A program made the translations under genes and the position numbers. Below, one piece after another: positions 21,955 through 34,849 of a DNA stretch of 64,000 bases (its first letter is position 1; the number at the start of each line of letters is the position of its first letter). The notes under the pieces are model-generated. The model did not search any database and had not been told where the DNA came from. It saw only the letters and a list, made by a program, of their open reading frames with translations. The stretch comes from Pyrrhosoma nymphula (taxonomy: Eukaryota; Arthropoda; Insecta; Odonata; Coenagrionidae): NCBI GenBank assembly GCA_963573305.1, contig OY754337.1:82783094-82847093 (forward strand), written 5' to 3'.

Positions 21955-22440
21955 TTGCCATCAGAAAACCAAATTTAAGAAACAAAATATGCAGATTATT
22001 CGTCGAATACATTTTTTTATGACATCTTTTCCAGCCATAATAGCCGACCTCTGCTTAGCGTAAAACTTAATAAGAAGCCGACCACCCCTGAAATCGAACG
22101 CTAATAATAAAATACAGGCACCTACCTATAACACCTATTGAGTAATTAGCAAATTATTGCAATAATGGCAGACAAAATTTTAAGAATTCATTAGAAATGG
22201 CGCCGCAGTCTTCTCATATGGCGGGAACAATTGTTCATTAAAAATATGTTTGTCGAATAGTCTGCGTATGTTATACTTTAATTCTGTTTTAATAGCTAAG
22301 ACACTTTGTCAATGAAACCAATATTTTTCAAACATTTGAACGTAAAGATGGAATTTAGAATTTTCTTTGACTCGCTAAATCGCTGTGGAACTTCCTTAGA
22401 GTCGCAGAGGAAGTGGGAATCACAAAATCTTACAAGAATG
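21955..22440. repeat. MITE family G, rearranged old copy
   Basis: Matches family G (see 32,875-33,440). At 21,955-22,075 the match is on the plus strand (AATATGCAGATTATTCGTCG, TTTTCCAGCCATAATAGCCG). At 22,197-22,400 it is on the minus strand (GGAATTTAGAATTTTCTTTG, GGAACTTCCTTA). So two fragments face each other, leaving an inverted arrangement. Confidence 0.55.
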
Positions 22441-23091
22441 TCGGACGTGAGTGATTTAGGAGCCCTAATGATCGAGATAGCTACTCACATTAAAAAAAAC
22501 GCCTATGCACTCCCCGATCTCCGCAGAGGAAAAAGGAAGTACTTAGGTATGCTACCTACCGTCAAGTAGCGCGTGCTGTCAATTGACGGGTTTTGGTATT
22601 TCCCATTATTTTCAAAAACTGCTGCTATGTATTTTACTTAAATTATTACTTGTAGTGCACTATTTATTCATGTGATGAAATTTAGTTACGTATTTAGTCA
22701 ACCATATGATAAAGGTAGGTGCATTTGTAATTTACGAGTAACTGTGCTCATAACTCAATTCTTAATTATGTAAGGTTCTTGATCTTGACAATACTCCTGC
22801 TCCATTTCTTGGGCTACTCGGCCAAGTTTAGCTATGTAGAAAAACTGTTTGCCGTCAGATTTTCTTCTTTTAAAAAGTATGGGCTCAATCAGACGCATAG
22901 CAGCATGTTAAAGAATTATAAATGAAGATATATTATACACAAATACGTGAGTATAAACTCTTGAGCCATCAGTTGACGGGTTGCGGTACGTCTAGATAAT
23001 AAGGATGATTTCAAAGATGCGTAACGAAAAAATGTGAATTAACAGATTTGTAATACAATTTTAAAATTTAAGGCTGTCCCGGTGAATACTT
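22441..23091. other. No recognised gene; short repeated motif
   Basis: The phrase CAATTGACGGG or CAGTTGACGGG appears near 22,578 and 22,972 and again, as CAATTGACGGC, near 23,330. Its meaning is unclear. No coding signal. Confidence 0.4.
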
Positions 23092-23264
23092 GTGATTTAG
23101 GTTTCTCGGGTTTCCATCTGGGTGATGTTGGTGCGTTGAACCGACGTTTCGACGGCATAGTCTGCGTCCATCATCCTCAGGGTGAATGATTCACCCAGAG
23201 GACGATGGCAGACCTAGCCGCGCGCCAATATCACCCGGATGGAAACCCGAGAAATCTACATCAC
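23092..23264. mobile_element. Foldback MITE
   Basis: Outer arms 23,092-23,135 (GTGATTTAGGTTTCTCGGGT...) and 23,221-23,264 are reverse complements with few mismatches. The interior forms a second hairpin around GGTGAATGATTCACC. The whole 173-bp unit folds into one long hairpin. It contains CGACGTTTCGACGGCATAG, a phrase style common to arthropod foldback repeats. No coding capacity. Confidence 0.75.
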
Positions 23265-23367
23265 AAAATTAGAAAAGGCTGCCATTTCTTTAGAAAATGT
23301 TTTGAGCCTTCGGAAATCGAAAACCATCAATTGACGGCGCCGGGCACCCTATTCTCTGGCTTCATTA

Positions 23368-23935
23368 ATGATCCGAAGGAATAGACTCAATCTATTATGT
23401 AAGTTCCAAACCGGTCTATTCTCTGAAGACGTTGATAATATTTTACGAAATCCGACATACTACGGTCGATTACATCATGAGAGTAAAATTAGGGAACTAT
23501 ACCGCAGAACGGACAAATTTAAGATGTCATTTTTCCCACGAACGATAAGGGACCATAACAGCTGCCAATGAGACTTTTATTTAGGTTTGTCGTTAGGTAG
23601 TGTAGCTCTTAGTAGAAGTAGTACTCCCTAATACTTGAATCCTTATCTATTACCTAGTACTAACAGCACGCCGTTCATGTTTTCTACACAAGTCTTGAGT
23701 CTCTGTCCATTTGTGTAGTTGCAAAATACATATGTATTAATGGTCCCTCTCCATTGTAATATCTGTAGTGTAGTAGTGCATGCTTGTGAGGCTTCGCCTC
23801 GTGACAAGCATTAGCGATTTATGCTAATGCATAATTAGTCGTAGTTACACTAACTTTAGGGTATAGTGTAATGCATTTTGGTGAATACTCACCCCCTTCC
23901 ACACACCCCTGAGGAGGCTTGCAGGGTATTTTGTA
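23368..23935 (+). mobile_element. CR1-like LINE tail, plus strand
   Basis: 5'-truncated copy. The last about 67 codons remain: LLCKFQTGLFSEDV, NILRNPTYYGRLHHESKIRE and FFPRTIRDHNS, then a stop at 23,570. This is the CR1-group C-terminus. The 360-base 3' UTR follows and ends in TGCAGGGTATTTTGTAGATG. The UTR is shared with the minus-strand copies at 52,655-53,541 and 56,813-57,419, and holds two hairpins (23,782-23,830). Confidence 0.8.
23782..23830 (+). other. Twin hairpin in CR1-like 3' UTR
   Basis: Stem 1: GCTTGTGAGGC pairs with GCCTCGTGACAAGC around TTC. Stem 2: GCATTAGC pairs with GCTAATGC around GATTTAT. Both are kept in the copies at 52,785 and 57,128. In LINEs such 3' structures can be what the reverse transcriptase binds; that role here is inference. 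Confidence 0.6.
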
Positions 23936-23939
23936 GATG

Positions 23940-26900
23940 CAGAAATAGCTCCACTAGCGAAAAGTTTAAATTCAAGGATTTATCCTAAATTTCTCGAAGT
24001 TTCACCTCTTATAAATACGGCGACGGTATTTAATTTGGACCGAGAAAGGCTCCTACCTATCTGGGAGTTTTTTGAACGCTCGCCTATATAACCCTTGGGA
24101 AACAATTCTTGCCCTCATTATCCTCATTCCTCCGCTAATCTCACACGACTGCGGAATTCAGTGGAGCCCGTGTGAAGAAGGAGTCCGGTTTCAATGAGAC
24201 GGCCGAGGAAGAATTTACCACATTAGTAGCAAAACTAATTTCACTCAGGAATTCTTTCCATTTTTCATTCCACTTGACAAGCAAGGGTAATTTCCGGAAT
24301 GAGAAATCATGAAAAATGTATTAACCTTTAAGCGGACGAGTCTAATTTGTTACGTATTAAATGACTTCTTAATGTTTTGTACCTTGTAGGCCACTGTTGT
24401 TTCCGTTTCTCATTTTTGACGTGATACTTATAATGACTCGGTACGAATCAAATTCCTTTGAATGGCGGCGACGAAATGATGTTCAATAAACATTTATTTA
24501 TAACTCACAAAGTGTAAGTAAATTCGAACGGGCTGAGTCATATGAAAAAGAAAAGTTGACAGATGATAATAAACGGGACATTTTGGAGTTAAATTAATTT
24601 GCTATCGTAGAGTTTACGACGTCGTCAAAAAATAAAATGGCCGTTAAATATGAGTGTAAAATCACGTTTTTCTGACAGCGTAGAAAAAGGTAAATTGTTG
24701 CCGTAAAATCGTGCGAAGTGTTCTCAATTACATTTATTTTCATGTGTTTGCTCGTTTAGAGAAATAAAAACGATGAAAAAGCTGAATTTATGAAGGTTAA
24801 AAAATGATAAATATAAGTAGTAAAATATTGATTGGTTTTGCATTTCAAGAAAGATTTCTCAATACCCCCAGAATAAAAAGTTTATTGCGCAGGTCGTACG
24901 ATGAAAGAACATCTAATTCTGAACCTAAAAAGCCACGACTATGATCCACAGAGCGCCCCTGAAAATTTGGGGAACGACAGGATTTTGGATTTCAACTCAT
25001 GGACATCCCCAAGTCACAATAACACATTAATTACAACCATAATATTGAAATTGTCTTAGTAAAGTATCATTAATTAACATTAGAAATTTTAAAACCAAAT
25101 GACGCAATTTAAAAACGTTGAAGTCTCATTCCCACCTTTTTTCTGATTTTTTTGCATGGTAATACATGCGTATATCTCCTATATTCACCGTTTTGAAATA
25201 AACATTATCTCTTCTTTCAAGAGTTGTCACATCAGAGTGAGAACCGAGAAAATTTTGCGAATAACTATTTACTATGCTCACACGTGTGACAGGTATTTAA
25301 TCGGTCACATGCCAGGCTAATAGGGTCATCAATGTCCCTACGAGAAATAATTTTTCTTTAATAATGTGAAATGAAAATGCCAACAAACCAATTGCCTCAC
25401 ACGCAATAAATAGCCAAAATTGGCAAATAACTAAAACATGAAAACTGAGCGCGGATATGACAAAATAAAAGTGTGGGGTCATATACCTATGACTCCTCAT
25501 TCCCATTTAAAGGCTTTGAAGAATAAGCGCCTCCTGGCGGTAGAGAAGTACACACAGAGTGGTGAGTTGGTGATCAAAGTACTCAGGTTTCCGGAATCAA
25601 TGAGCTGGGCAAACCGCGTGGAATACAAGGGCGGTCTGGTATGTCAATGCCTTTAGTATGAGACGGCAGTCAAGTCATTAAATAAATTTTATTTTTCACG
25701 TTAACCACCAAATGAGCTATGGTTCAAGCGTATCCTGTCAAAAAGTATCATCTTTGACGGCGTGTCAAGCGTATTTTTGTCGAAGTGGATGGCACGTTTG
25801 CCCATAGTTGATCGAAAACGGTATCGATATTGAAACAGAATTGGGACTAGAATAGTCCCAATTGAAGGTAGCCCACGGAGGTAGCTTTATGTAGACCCGT
25901 AATAAAACTTATTAACCATGCTTCGTGGCAAATGAACGTAATACACCTTCCAGTTCTTCCTCAGTTATCAAATTTTCATTAATAAATTGATAATCACGAG
26001 AAATATCATTCCTCCGCGGAATTTACTAATTTCGCCAATGACATCCACGGTGAGTACACCAAAGTGATCATTTATTGTAAATTAAAGCGAGTTTCTTGAA
26101 CTTTTGAAGGCCTAAATTTAGATAGCAAATATAAACTTATTTTTTACCATTCTCGACCATATTTTTTTATTAATATATTTCGGAGATGGCAGTGAACTCC
26201 AGGATTCCTTTCAACACTCAGCAATGATTTCACTCTTTTTATGATTTTCGATATATGCCATTTCTGTACATACAAATTTTGAGCTTCAATTTATACGGTA
26301 CGTAACTTACTATATTACTACGATGAATTTTTGACGGGTTTAAATTGGATGATGTGCCGTTTCAACGCTATCCCTTTCTTCAAAGTCTACTCGGCATAAA
26401 CGTACTTTCGGCTAGTAGTGGTGAGATTTTGCGAGCATTCAACAGAATGTCAATAAAATGTACGTAATTAATTTGTGAGATAAAGATCAACTAAAAGCTT
26501 CATTGGCTGATTTAATGAAACGCTTAGAAATTCCACTCAAGATTTAATCACGACCGTGCTTCAAGGCAATGCGCCATCATCAAACTTTAACGGCTGACCT
26601 CAGTCGGCCGAGCGTGTCCGACTTCCTTAGGTAGGAGGAGGTGATAAGCTGTTACAAACTATAAGACTTGGGCGGAAGCCTACTCCATCATTCCCATAAA
26701 TTGTGAGGCGCCTTCATGCAAGGTCCTTCTTCCAATTTGAGAAGAAAGACACTCAGAAGACCCTAGAGTATAAGCCCAATCCCCGAGAATTTACATTCAG
26801 GCGAGAGGCTCCGTGCTTCTCCCAGCGAAGGCACAGTTTCTTTACAATCACAGTAAGATTACCTAACTACTGCATTATGTCCAAAGGCGATCCAACTGAA

Positions 26901-27060
26901 TTATATCCAAAGGTGATGGGGTATTCATTGTAGCTGAGCTGTTTGCATCCAGAGATGGTAAATTACTTGCAGTGGGTAGGCGCTATCAATCAGTTTTGAC
27001 AGTCTATGACGCCCCAGGATCCTCTCAGAATGTAGGAATATATTTTGCCAGTTATTTGGG
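23940..27060. other. No recognised feature
   Basis: About 3.1 kb of AT-rich sequence. Short open frames at 25,438-25,656 and 26,703-26,933 on the plus strand have no motif I know. No TIR or LTR recognised. Confidence 0.5.
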
Positions 27061-27149
27061 TGAACATCAACTTATGGCTGTAAGGGGTCTAAAGAACAAG
27101 GCCTAGATGATTGCGCACAGGTATGAGGCCCGCATGAAGAGGGGCATAT

Positions 27150-27540
27150 CAGAAGTTTGAAGAAAATACAAAGAAAGGCGGCGTGATACGTATTGAACAG
27201 GTATCATAAGAAAGAGAAGGCGACGGAGATGCTGGGTGTTCTGGGCTCGGTAAGTCTGGTAGAAAGGATAAAAATGAATAGGCTGAGTGGTATGTTCAAA
27301 ATAGTGAAGAAAGAGGAAGCATGGGGGGAACTACGCGATAAAATACAGAAACCAACGTTCATGGAAAAGAACGGCCATGCCTACAAAATTAAACAGAGAA
27401 TGCAAAATACTTATACAAATAAATACTCATTTCTAAACTGAATAATTGTAGAATTGAATCAATTGCGTGGAGAGCTATGGTACTCAACAAGTGTGAATGT
27501 ATTCAAGAAAAGATATGATGCTGCATTTTCTTAATGATTG
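27150..27540 (+). pseudogene. LINE C-terminal fragment (Jockey/CR1 group)
   Basis: Plus-strand reading with one stop and one frame change: KIQRKAA, VLNRYHKKEKATEML, LVERIKMNRLSGMFKIVKKE, GELRDKIQKPTFMEKNGHAY, TYTNKYSFLN, then VNVFKKRYDAAFS near the end. This pattern (R-AA, L-RR-RL-MFK, N-H-KI-R-RT-KYSF-N, FK-R) is the tail of RT proteins in several Jockey/CR1-group LINEs. The fragment at 61,240-61,740 belongs to the same type. Confidence 0.7.
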
Positions 27541-28585
27541 TGATTGATCATACGTTATTTTAATTTAAATTTTCAGCGAAATTCTTGATTTGATGTAAGA
27601 GGATAATCAGAGTTGTGTCATCAGGATCAGACCATGTTTACTTGAATTTTAACGAGCTAATAATAAAGTAAATATTCTGATGAGTCATAACCTTTCCGTT
27701 AGGTAAAGAAACTTAGGCAACCTCCCAGACGTACTTGCGTTGAGGGTTGCATGACATCCGGTAACTCCAGACGCGACAGAAGTAGTTCAATGCGAGCAGC
27801 GACAGATACAAAGTGTTTTTGATGACAAGCGTAATATTTAAAAATTGGTACTGATGGGGGAATGGCAGGCGAATATGCAACAAAATTTTGTTTGCCAAAC
27901 ATTTCTGTATAACTTGAAAATTATCAGATATTCTTACGGACCACGTGCTATTTTTGCTTTAAGTACCCATGCCTAAATACATCCAATAGTGTAAGCGAAT
28001 GTCTGCAGAAACATGATACAAAATAAAAAGCATCGAACTCTGAATCTATGTAGCCCAGAGCCATCCGGAGAAAGTTTCAGAAAAAGTTGGCTGCGATATA
28101 AACTAAAAGCGACAGGCGATTGAGAGACTAACGGAAGCACATAATGCCTTCATTGGCGATATTCATGTCGTTTGTCTTTCATTAATTCATTTCCGCTCAT
28201 GCTAATCCACCACTCAAAAGAAGACGTTTCTCGCAATAAGTTCCTACGGTGGTGGCGCAGACCCTGCCTGTTTTTTTCGTGAATTTTCATGAATGATTCA
28301 CTCTTTCGAAAAATATTTTCTCACATGCAAATGAAAGCAACTCGCTTACTTAAAAGAAAATGAATGGACGTTACATCGATCTAGTTGGGCCACATCTCAG
28401 TACACCGGAAGCATTTGGGTCTCCACACTGTAACACTTAATACTCGAAACTAACAAAGTATAAACGACGAACGATACAAGCTTCGTTAAAAACCGCCACG
28501 AGCAATCAGAGAGTGCAACACTGCTCAAACCGGACTCGCAAACAAATACTTGAGAGGAGCGGGATTCCCGTGTCGCGCGATATTT
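27541..28585. other. No recognised feature
   Basis: About 1 kb, AT-rich, no motif or repeat recognised. Confidence 0.5.
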
Positions 28586-28589
28586 TTTT

Positions 28590-29410
28590 AAAATAATAAT
28601 AACTTTATTTTACAAATAGATTACATGCTGTAATTTCCCTTTGGATGGGTTACAAAAAATATTACAACTTTCACAGTTACAAGTTTACATTCTTTTTTCT
28701 GGTCATTATGAATGATTTTATCCAGCATGGTCCTGCTAAGCTGATGCTTATCAGCAGGTTCCAAGTTTACAATGTTTTAGTGCAATCACAAAGAAAATTA
28801 TTTTCTATCAATAATGAAAAAAAAAAGTTGGAGAGAAAAAAAATAATAGTGCAGTTGAGGTCCTGCTAAGCCAAAGCGGCTGGTCAGCAGGTGCCTTTTG
28901 TTAAAAAAATATTTTTTTTTTGCTGTGCAGCGCTCTGGACAATTTCGGAGCGTAACAATGTTAGCCTATGAGCCACTCTTATAGTGATTTTTTAAGAACA
29001 GATATACTATTTATATCATGAATTGACAAAGGAAATTTGTTTAACAACCCAGGGACTACATGTGCCAAAGACCTCTTGCCATGGAGGTTAAAATACTTAG
29101 GTACAGACAACCTATTTATTCGCCGCAGTTGCATGTCAGTATTAATCATACGTTACTTTATTAATTTTCTGTCAAAGAAGTTGTCACAAATTAACACATT
29201 TATCCAATTCTTTTAATGGTAACAAACATGGATTCTAATATACTTCTCTCACATTGTTTTCCTTGGCCATCAAATGCGCAACCATTTTATTTTGTTAAGT
29301 AATAACCTTATTCAGCAAGGTGGAGTTTGTGTCACCCCAAATCGTCAAACCATAACGTATTACGGCCTCAGCTAAGCCTTGATGCATTAATCTTTTCAGC
29401 TCATGAGGCA
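28590..29410 (-). pseudogene. LINE C-terminal fragment with 3' UTR
   Basis: The minus strand from 29,410 reads LMHQGLAEAVIRYGLTIWGD, then LLNKVITKQNKMVAHLM, LRRINRLSVPKYFNLHGKRS and LAHVVPGLLNKFPLSI, with stops and frame changes between. 'YG-WG' followed by 'Q-K-R' and 'PKYFN' is typical of LINE RT C-termini where the protein ends a few hundred residues after the FADD box. The tail runs to 28,590 with an AATAAA signal and a TTATTATTATTTT end. The RT core is missing. Confidence 0.65.
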
Positions 29411-29469
29411 AATAATGTTTTTAATGGAGGCAAATAATGCTATAAATATAATATTAATCAAGGCAGTCG

Positions 29470-29860
29470 TCTTAGAGAAAACGTTGTAAGAAACTTATTA
29501 CGTGGGTGATATGGGCTTCTCCGTGCATAATAGACGCGTGGGCAATGTTGGCCGGATATGGTAGTGGGAGGGTCGGGCGTGACCTCAAGGCGCCAGCTTG
29601 CATTACCCGACCGTGAGCCGAACGCGTCTTAAAACTCTTTCCGACGTGCGCGCAGATAAAAACAGAAGACATGCTACGAGAGTGCACCGTTCGCTTCACG
29701 CACCATCTCCCGCAATGACACTTGACGGTCAACGCCAGTGTCCAGTCGACATGCCTTTCCTACTAGACAGGATTCATCGGGAAAATATTTTTCGTTACCT
29801 CTACCGTGGCATCGATTGGCTGATAAAGGAGAGATTCTCCGTCTCGTTTTTTCTGCCAAG
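29470..29860. other. GC-richer patch without recognised gene
   Basis: Stands out in base composition from its AT-rich surroundings, with CGCG words. Short open frames on both strands overlap here. Nothing I can name. Confidence 0.3.
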
Positions 29861-29863
29861 CTA

Positions 29864-29925
29864 TTAATAATATTATATATATAATATTATTAAGTATATA
29901 TATTAAATTATAATTTTTAATAAAT

Positions 29926-29957
<32 letters not shown>

Positions 29958-30360
29958 GTCCCTCCCATATACCACAACTTCCCCTCTCTTTCTTTCTTTC
30001 CCCGCTTCTCTTCCCCTGCCTTGGAGCGGTAACTTGCACTTCTTCTCCAGCTGACGAAGAGCTTACAGGCTCGAAACGTCCCCAGTAAGTCGTCTCTTTT
30101 TACTTTACTTTTCTTTCCCAACCCCCTGTCCAGTGTATTTTTTATTATATATTAATATATATATATATATACATACATTATACATATATACTCATTCATT
30201 CGAAAACATGACGCTCAAAGGCGCGAATACATTCATACCGACATAGGAAAATGAAAATGGATAGGAGCACATAAAAGGACGAACACAGGGTTTGGTGGGG
30301 ATGATGAAAATGAGTCGAATCCAGACAGAAATAATTTCACCCGGGATATATATATATAAT
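29864..30360. repeat. AT microsatellites and a 30-bp palindrome
   Basis: The 30 bases at 29,864-29,893 form a perfect palindrome centred on a TA repeat. (TA)n tracts follow at 29,930-29,955, 30,154-30,172 and 30,346-30,358. Between them, ACGAAGAGCTTACAGGCTCG at 30,054-30,073 resembles phrases found in arthropod foldback repeats. Confidence 0.6.
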
Positions 30361-30399
30361 TTATTTATATGCATTTGATTTGTAAGGCAATGGTAGGAA

Positions 30400-32870
30400 A
30401 TTAGGCATTTCTTAAAATTTTGCTTGCTGTTGTATTCGGCAAAAGACTATACCGTACTCCTACTTTTTTGTTTATTATTATTTATTTCTTATCGTGTACT
30501 GTATATCTGGCAAAATGTTACATTGAAGTCCGAGCAAGTATTTTTATTTATATGTACTTGTTCTTATAGGGCATGCCGTCGAGCAATAAATTTGATATCT
30601 CTCAATTCCCGGGGTAGGATTCGAAACGAAGGTTTTTATGGCTGTTTTTGGCAACTCTCCATTCCAACGTTATGAAGTTGGCTCAGATCGGACGCACTTC
30701 AGCGAAAACGAAAGGCGAGCCGTTTGGTATTCTGACGGCAGATAGCACTCTTTACTACACTACTAAATTAATAACTTTACACTATCCATGTTTGAAGCCT
30801 TTACTGAAAATCAACTCAAAGCAACAATTGCGGATGCGAATATAGATGTTCTTTTCTCCTCAAGCATTAACTCTTCCCCTCTCTGTTGTTGATGTACGCA
30901 GGGTCTAAATCGAACGGAAGACAATTGCACTATTGTGTTTTCCGAAGTGGAGCAACGCACAAGAGCGCATGGAGGCGAATTAAAATTAACTCATCGCTTA
31001 TTCGAGCTAATCAAGTTAGCTCTTTGCACATTCTACGAGTTATAACTCAGAATGCTAACGAAAAATGCAAAATACGAATAAATTCACTGTATTCCGAGAT
31101 GAAATGAACATGAAGTTAACATGATTAATTGTAATATTAACTATAATTAATTAATATTAATAATTAATTGCATTATTAATATAAATTAATTATAGTTTTA
31201 ATATTAAAACTTATTATAATTAATATTCTTGTAATATGAGTGCAATATGTTTTTTTCGACTCGAAGGCTAAAAGCGCGGTGATAATCGCTGTCATGTGTA
31301 CCAGGACGCATCGGAGTGCCTTAGAATAGTAGTCCTTGTGCTTAGTGTCTTAGAATAGTAATAGAAATAATCCAAGTATCGGTTTAAAAAATTTACTCAA
31401 AGTAGTGACAATTTGAGGGAGAGAGCGAAATAGCAATGGCACTTTCCGAGCGATCGCAGCGCGAGACAGAGAGGCGGCAGCACCGCGCAACTTGAGAATG
31501 AGGGGTCCAGCTTTTGGCTCTCACAACTTTTCAAAAAAATTATATAAAATAAAGTTCTAACTCCAGCAGAATAATAATATCTGAGCCGCTATAAGCATTT
31601 GAAGAGAAAGGTGATAGTTTTCGTCTCATGCCCTCATGACGCATAGTTACCGAGAAAAGTAGTTTTTTTTATAAACTGAACAGCATATCAAACATTAAAA
31701 CATGAAACGTCAGAGCAACTTGAACGGCAGCCGTAAATATAAAGATACGAGTCATATGGTATTAAAAATTTGTCTTTGTTGAACACTGCTTTGTAATGAT
31801 TACAAGTCAAAGTTAATCATGGCGCCGGAGCTAAAACATGGTACCGCTTCTAACTTAAACCCCAATCATTATTATAATACGTATTTGGGCGTATTATAAT
31901 GTGTCCAAAATTTTTTTTTAAAGATTATTATACACATTGATTGAATATTTAACATAATACCTAAATGACGATATACATAACGTGAAAATCCAATGCGCCA
32001 TCTCGAAATTATTATGGATTAAACTCGAATCCTCAAGATTTTGGCGCGGACAGTAAGCTTTGAATAGAACCGGAGTAGTGCTACTTAACTTGATTTAAAG
32101 CTGCCTCAACTGACGTTAGGAAAAACCGTTAAGTTGTGCAACGGGCTCTAAATCTTACTACCTACTAAGGATTTCGGAGCAGTTGGTGTTCACGGGCCAA
32201 AAGAATTTCAGAAAGTTTCAAAAAGAAGAAGCTTTATCGAGATGTGGCGCTTATCTCAGATTATCAAATAACAAGGATACAAAAGTTCTCAGTTCTATAG
32301 CAGGAACTCTCCTGCCTCAAGGAAATCTCACAATATCAGAGCTTTAAATGAATCAAGTTCAATAAAATAACAATGAAAAACTATATATAAATAATTCAAA
32401 ATGCCTAAATACGCTCTGATCAACAATAATGAATTATTTCGGTATTTTAAACCAAATAATATGAATATTTCTGTCCAAAAACGTTTCCTTTACGGTTTTC
32501 AAAATTCCAAACGGGAGAGAGAACCAAAGGGACTTATAGACAAAGGGAAAGTGGCAATACGTCCTAAACTTCTTTCTTACGTACCTGTGATGCCATGGTG
32601 GTTCTAGAGTGAAACTACATTTTTACTAAGCAATGACTGACGAAAATTTTTGCTTTAATTATAGTTAACTTTTCCATGGTGTACTTGACCTCTTCCCATC
32701 TGTTCCGTGTAATTTTTGACTGTAAACTTGTGGCGTGGCTACGCTGGGGATACGGTCGTAGATGACGCGCATATTACGTCTGCGTTGGCGGGCTATTCTC
32801 CGGCCGCCGACGAGATCCCGTCGGTACGTCCCCCAAGTCGTCTCATCCGCTCCAACAAAGGGCTTACCAG
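30400..32870. other. No recognised gene
   Basis: About 2.5 kb. 31,110-31,225 is an AT-rich block of interlaced ATTAAT/ATTATAG palindromic words. The minus frame at 32,665-32,928 is locally GC-rich and Arg-rich but matches no family I know. Confidence 0.4.
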
Positions 32871-32874
32871 AATC

Positions 32875-33440
32875 TCTCTTCGATGAAATCGCGACTGTGT
32901 GAGTCAAAACAAATGCTAAATTCCACATTTTTTATATTTTGTCAAATAAATCCTGCTTTCATTGATGCAATGCGTTACCTATAGAAACCCAAAAGTAAGG
33001 TACAAAATTTGCAGATTATTCCACGAATGTATTTTAAATGAGCACTTTTTTCCAGCCATAGGAGCCGACTGCAGCGCCATTTCCTACGAATTACCGCATT
33101 TTGACTTCAATTACGGCATTAATTCTTCAATAACTAGAAAAATAAGGTGGTGAGATGTTTGTATTTTATTCTTATTAAATTTCTCTGGATTATTTCCTTC
33201 GAATAAACAGTTTTCCGTAAAAATTGCATTTATATTTTATGGAAAAACACTATTTTCCCCGTGTTTCTCTCATTCTCCCATTGAACACCATGTAATTTCA
33301 AGTTCGATTATAGCATAAAATAGTGTGGAAATGTATTATTTTGTTTTTCATATCAGATAGAGTAAAACCTTTTCTACAAGTGGACAGAATATGAATAAAA
33401 TGACATTTAAGTCATTTTACGGTGGAACCACCTTAAGTTT
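32875..33440 (+). mobile_element. MITE family G copy
   Basis: About 560 bases, reverse complement of 53,857-54,416. Right end: GGTGGAACCACCTTAA. Landmarks: TTCCAGCCATAGGAGCCGAC, TACGAATTACCGCATTTTGA, ACATTTAAGTCATTTTACGG. The left TIR seen in the other copy is absent here, so the end is truncated or diverged. No coding capacity. Confidence 0.7.
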
Positions 33441-34498
33441 CTCTCGCTTTTTTTGTAAGTATGGGCCGATGTCTCAAAATGTTTCCTGGAATTTTATTAC
33501 TTATTTTTGATTCTTCACAAGCTAGTATTTTACAAAGCCAGTCTCTGGCCTAACTAGAAAAATGTTTAGACAATATCTTTCGTCTAGCACCAAAATCAGT
33601 GCGCGAAGGTATCATCACGCAAAATGTACGGCGCGAAAATTTTAGCCCACGCTCAAAATGACCACATTATGTATTTCAATCGTTTTTTATTGCCACGAGG
33701 TTAGAGAGCCAAAATCGATCACTCTGGAAAAATGGTACATTACCGTCTTAAGTCCTAGCACACCTTTGTGAGACTTATCTTAAAGGCTTATTCACGTGAA
33801 ATGCGTGACTTTTATCCTACCCACCGTCGATTCTCCCTGCTGTCAGTCTCACAATCGCATTGCAATGAGATGAAGACTCTCGACCTTAGGTAATACATTC
33901 AGCGGTGATGACTTACATGGTCCGTGAATAATGCAGAAATAATAATGTTTGAACTATGAATATTTATGTTTATGTTCCATGCAAGGGTTGGTATGCATAT
34001 AACAGTGCGGTAGCGACCGGTACGAAGTAAAACCAGTCCGAGGAAGAACAACCACGGAGAATGGTATACTCGAAGGGGAAACAGCAAGTGGAAATTAAGT
34101 TTGGGGGGGCGGGGGCAGTTATGGAGAGGATGGATCGTAAAAATGAACTCTTACTACTTTTATTTTCATATTTTTTATGGCTCAGCGGAAAAAGTGCTTC
34201 CCTATGCCTACTGAAGACGAAATGAGTTCAACTTTCCACTCTCCTTTTTCCGCGAAAACACACTTGAAATGACGGTCAAACAAAGGCAATAATTGACATT
34301 ACTTTGCAAATCTACATATGCTAGCGTACAGATCCGCAGTGGCGTAATTTCAGTTTGAGCCACCCGTGGCGTTCTATCATTTGCCGCTGAGAAATGCACA
34401 ATACACGTCAAATCAATCCGTCCACTATTCGAAAATTGCGTTAAGAAAAATATTTATTCTAAAACTATAAATTAAAATAAAAAATTAAGAATGCATAT

Positions 34499-34499
<1 letters not shown>
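33441..34499. other. No recognised feature
   Basis: About 1 kb. Short open frames only, no motif recognised. Confidence 0.45.

Positions 34500-34500
<1 letters not shown>

Positions 34501-34567
<67 letters not shown>
34501..34567. repeat. (AT)n microsatellite
   Basis: About 33 uninterrupted AT units. Such tracts slip easily and are often collapsed in assemblies. Confidence 0.95.
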
Positions 34568-34570
<3 letters not shown>

Positions 34571-34849
34571 GTTATTCTATAGATAATTTAGAAAGGTTTC
34601 CCAATCTTTATCTGTAAATAATTGTAATAGTTAACTCAAGGGTCTGAAGGGGTGGTTGACAATGCAACTCTTTCCATTATGTAAAAAGGCTTTTAAATAA
34701 TTTGTGCAGAAAGTACTGCCCCGAAAAGAGTGCCGTCCCTTCCACCAACCCCTAGCTACTCCACTGGATGTAAGTCTCGTGATGTTTTTGTGGATTTTTA
34801 AAAACGAAACTTTTTTCTCGGAATGAGAGAACGTCATGTTTATTCATCT
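34568..34849. other. Spacer
   Basis: No feature recognised. Confidence 0.4.

Noticed and set aside
25438..25656. 72-codon plus-strand frame
   Set aside because: No motif, no splice or promoter context, and length is expected by chance in 64 kb.
34501..34567. Possible satellite or origin
   Set aside because: A plain (AT)n microsatellite; no other origin features.
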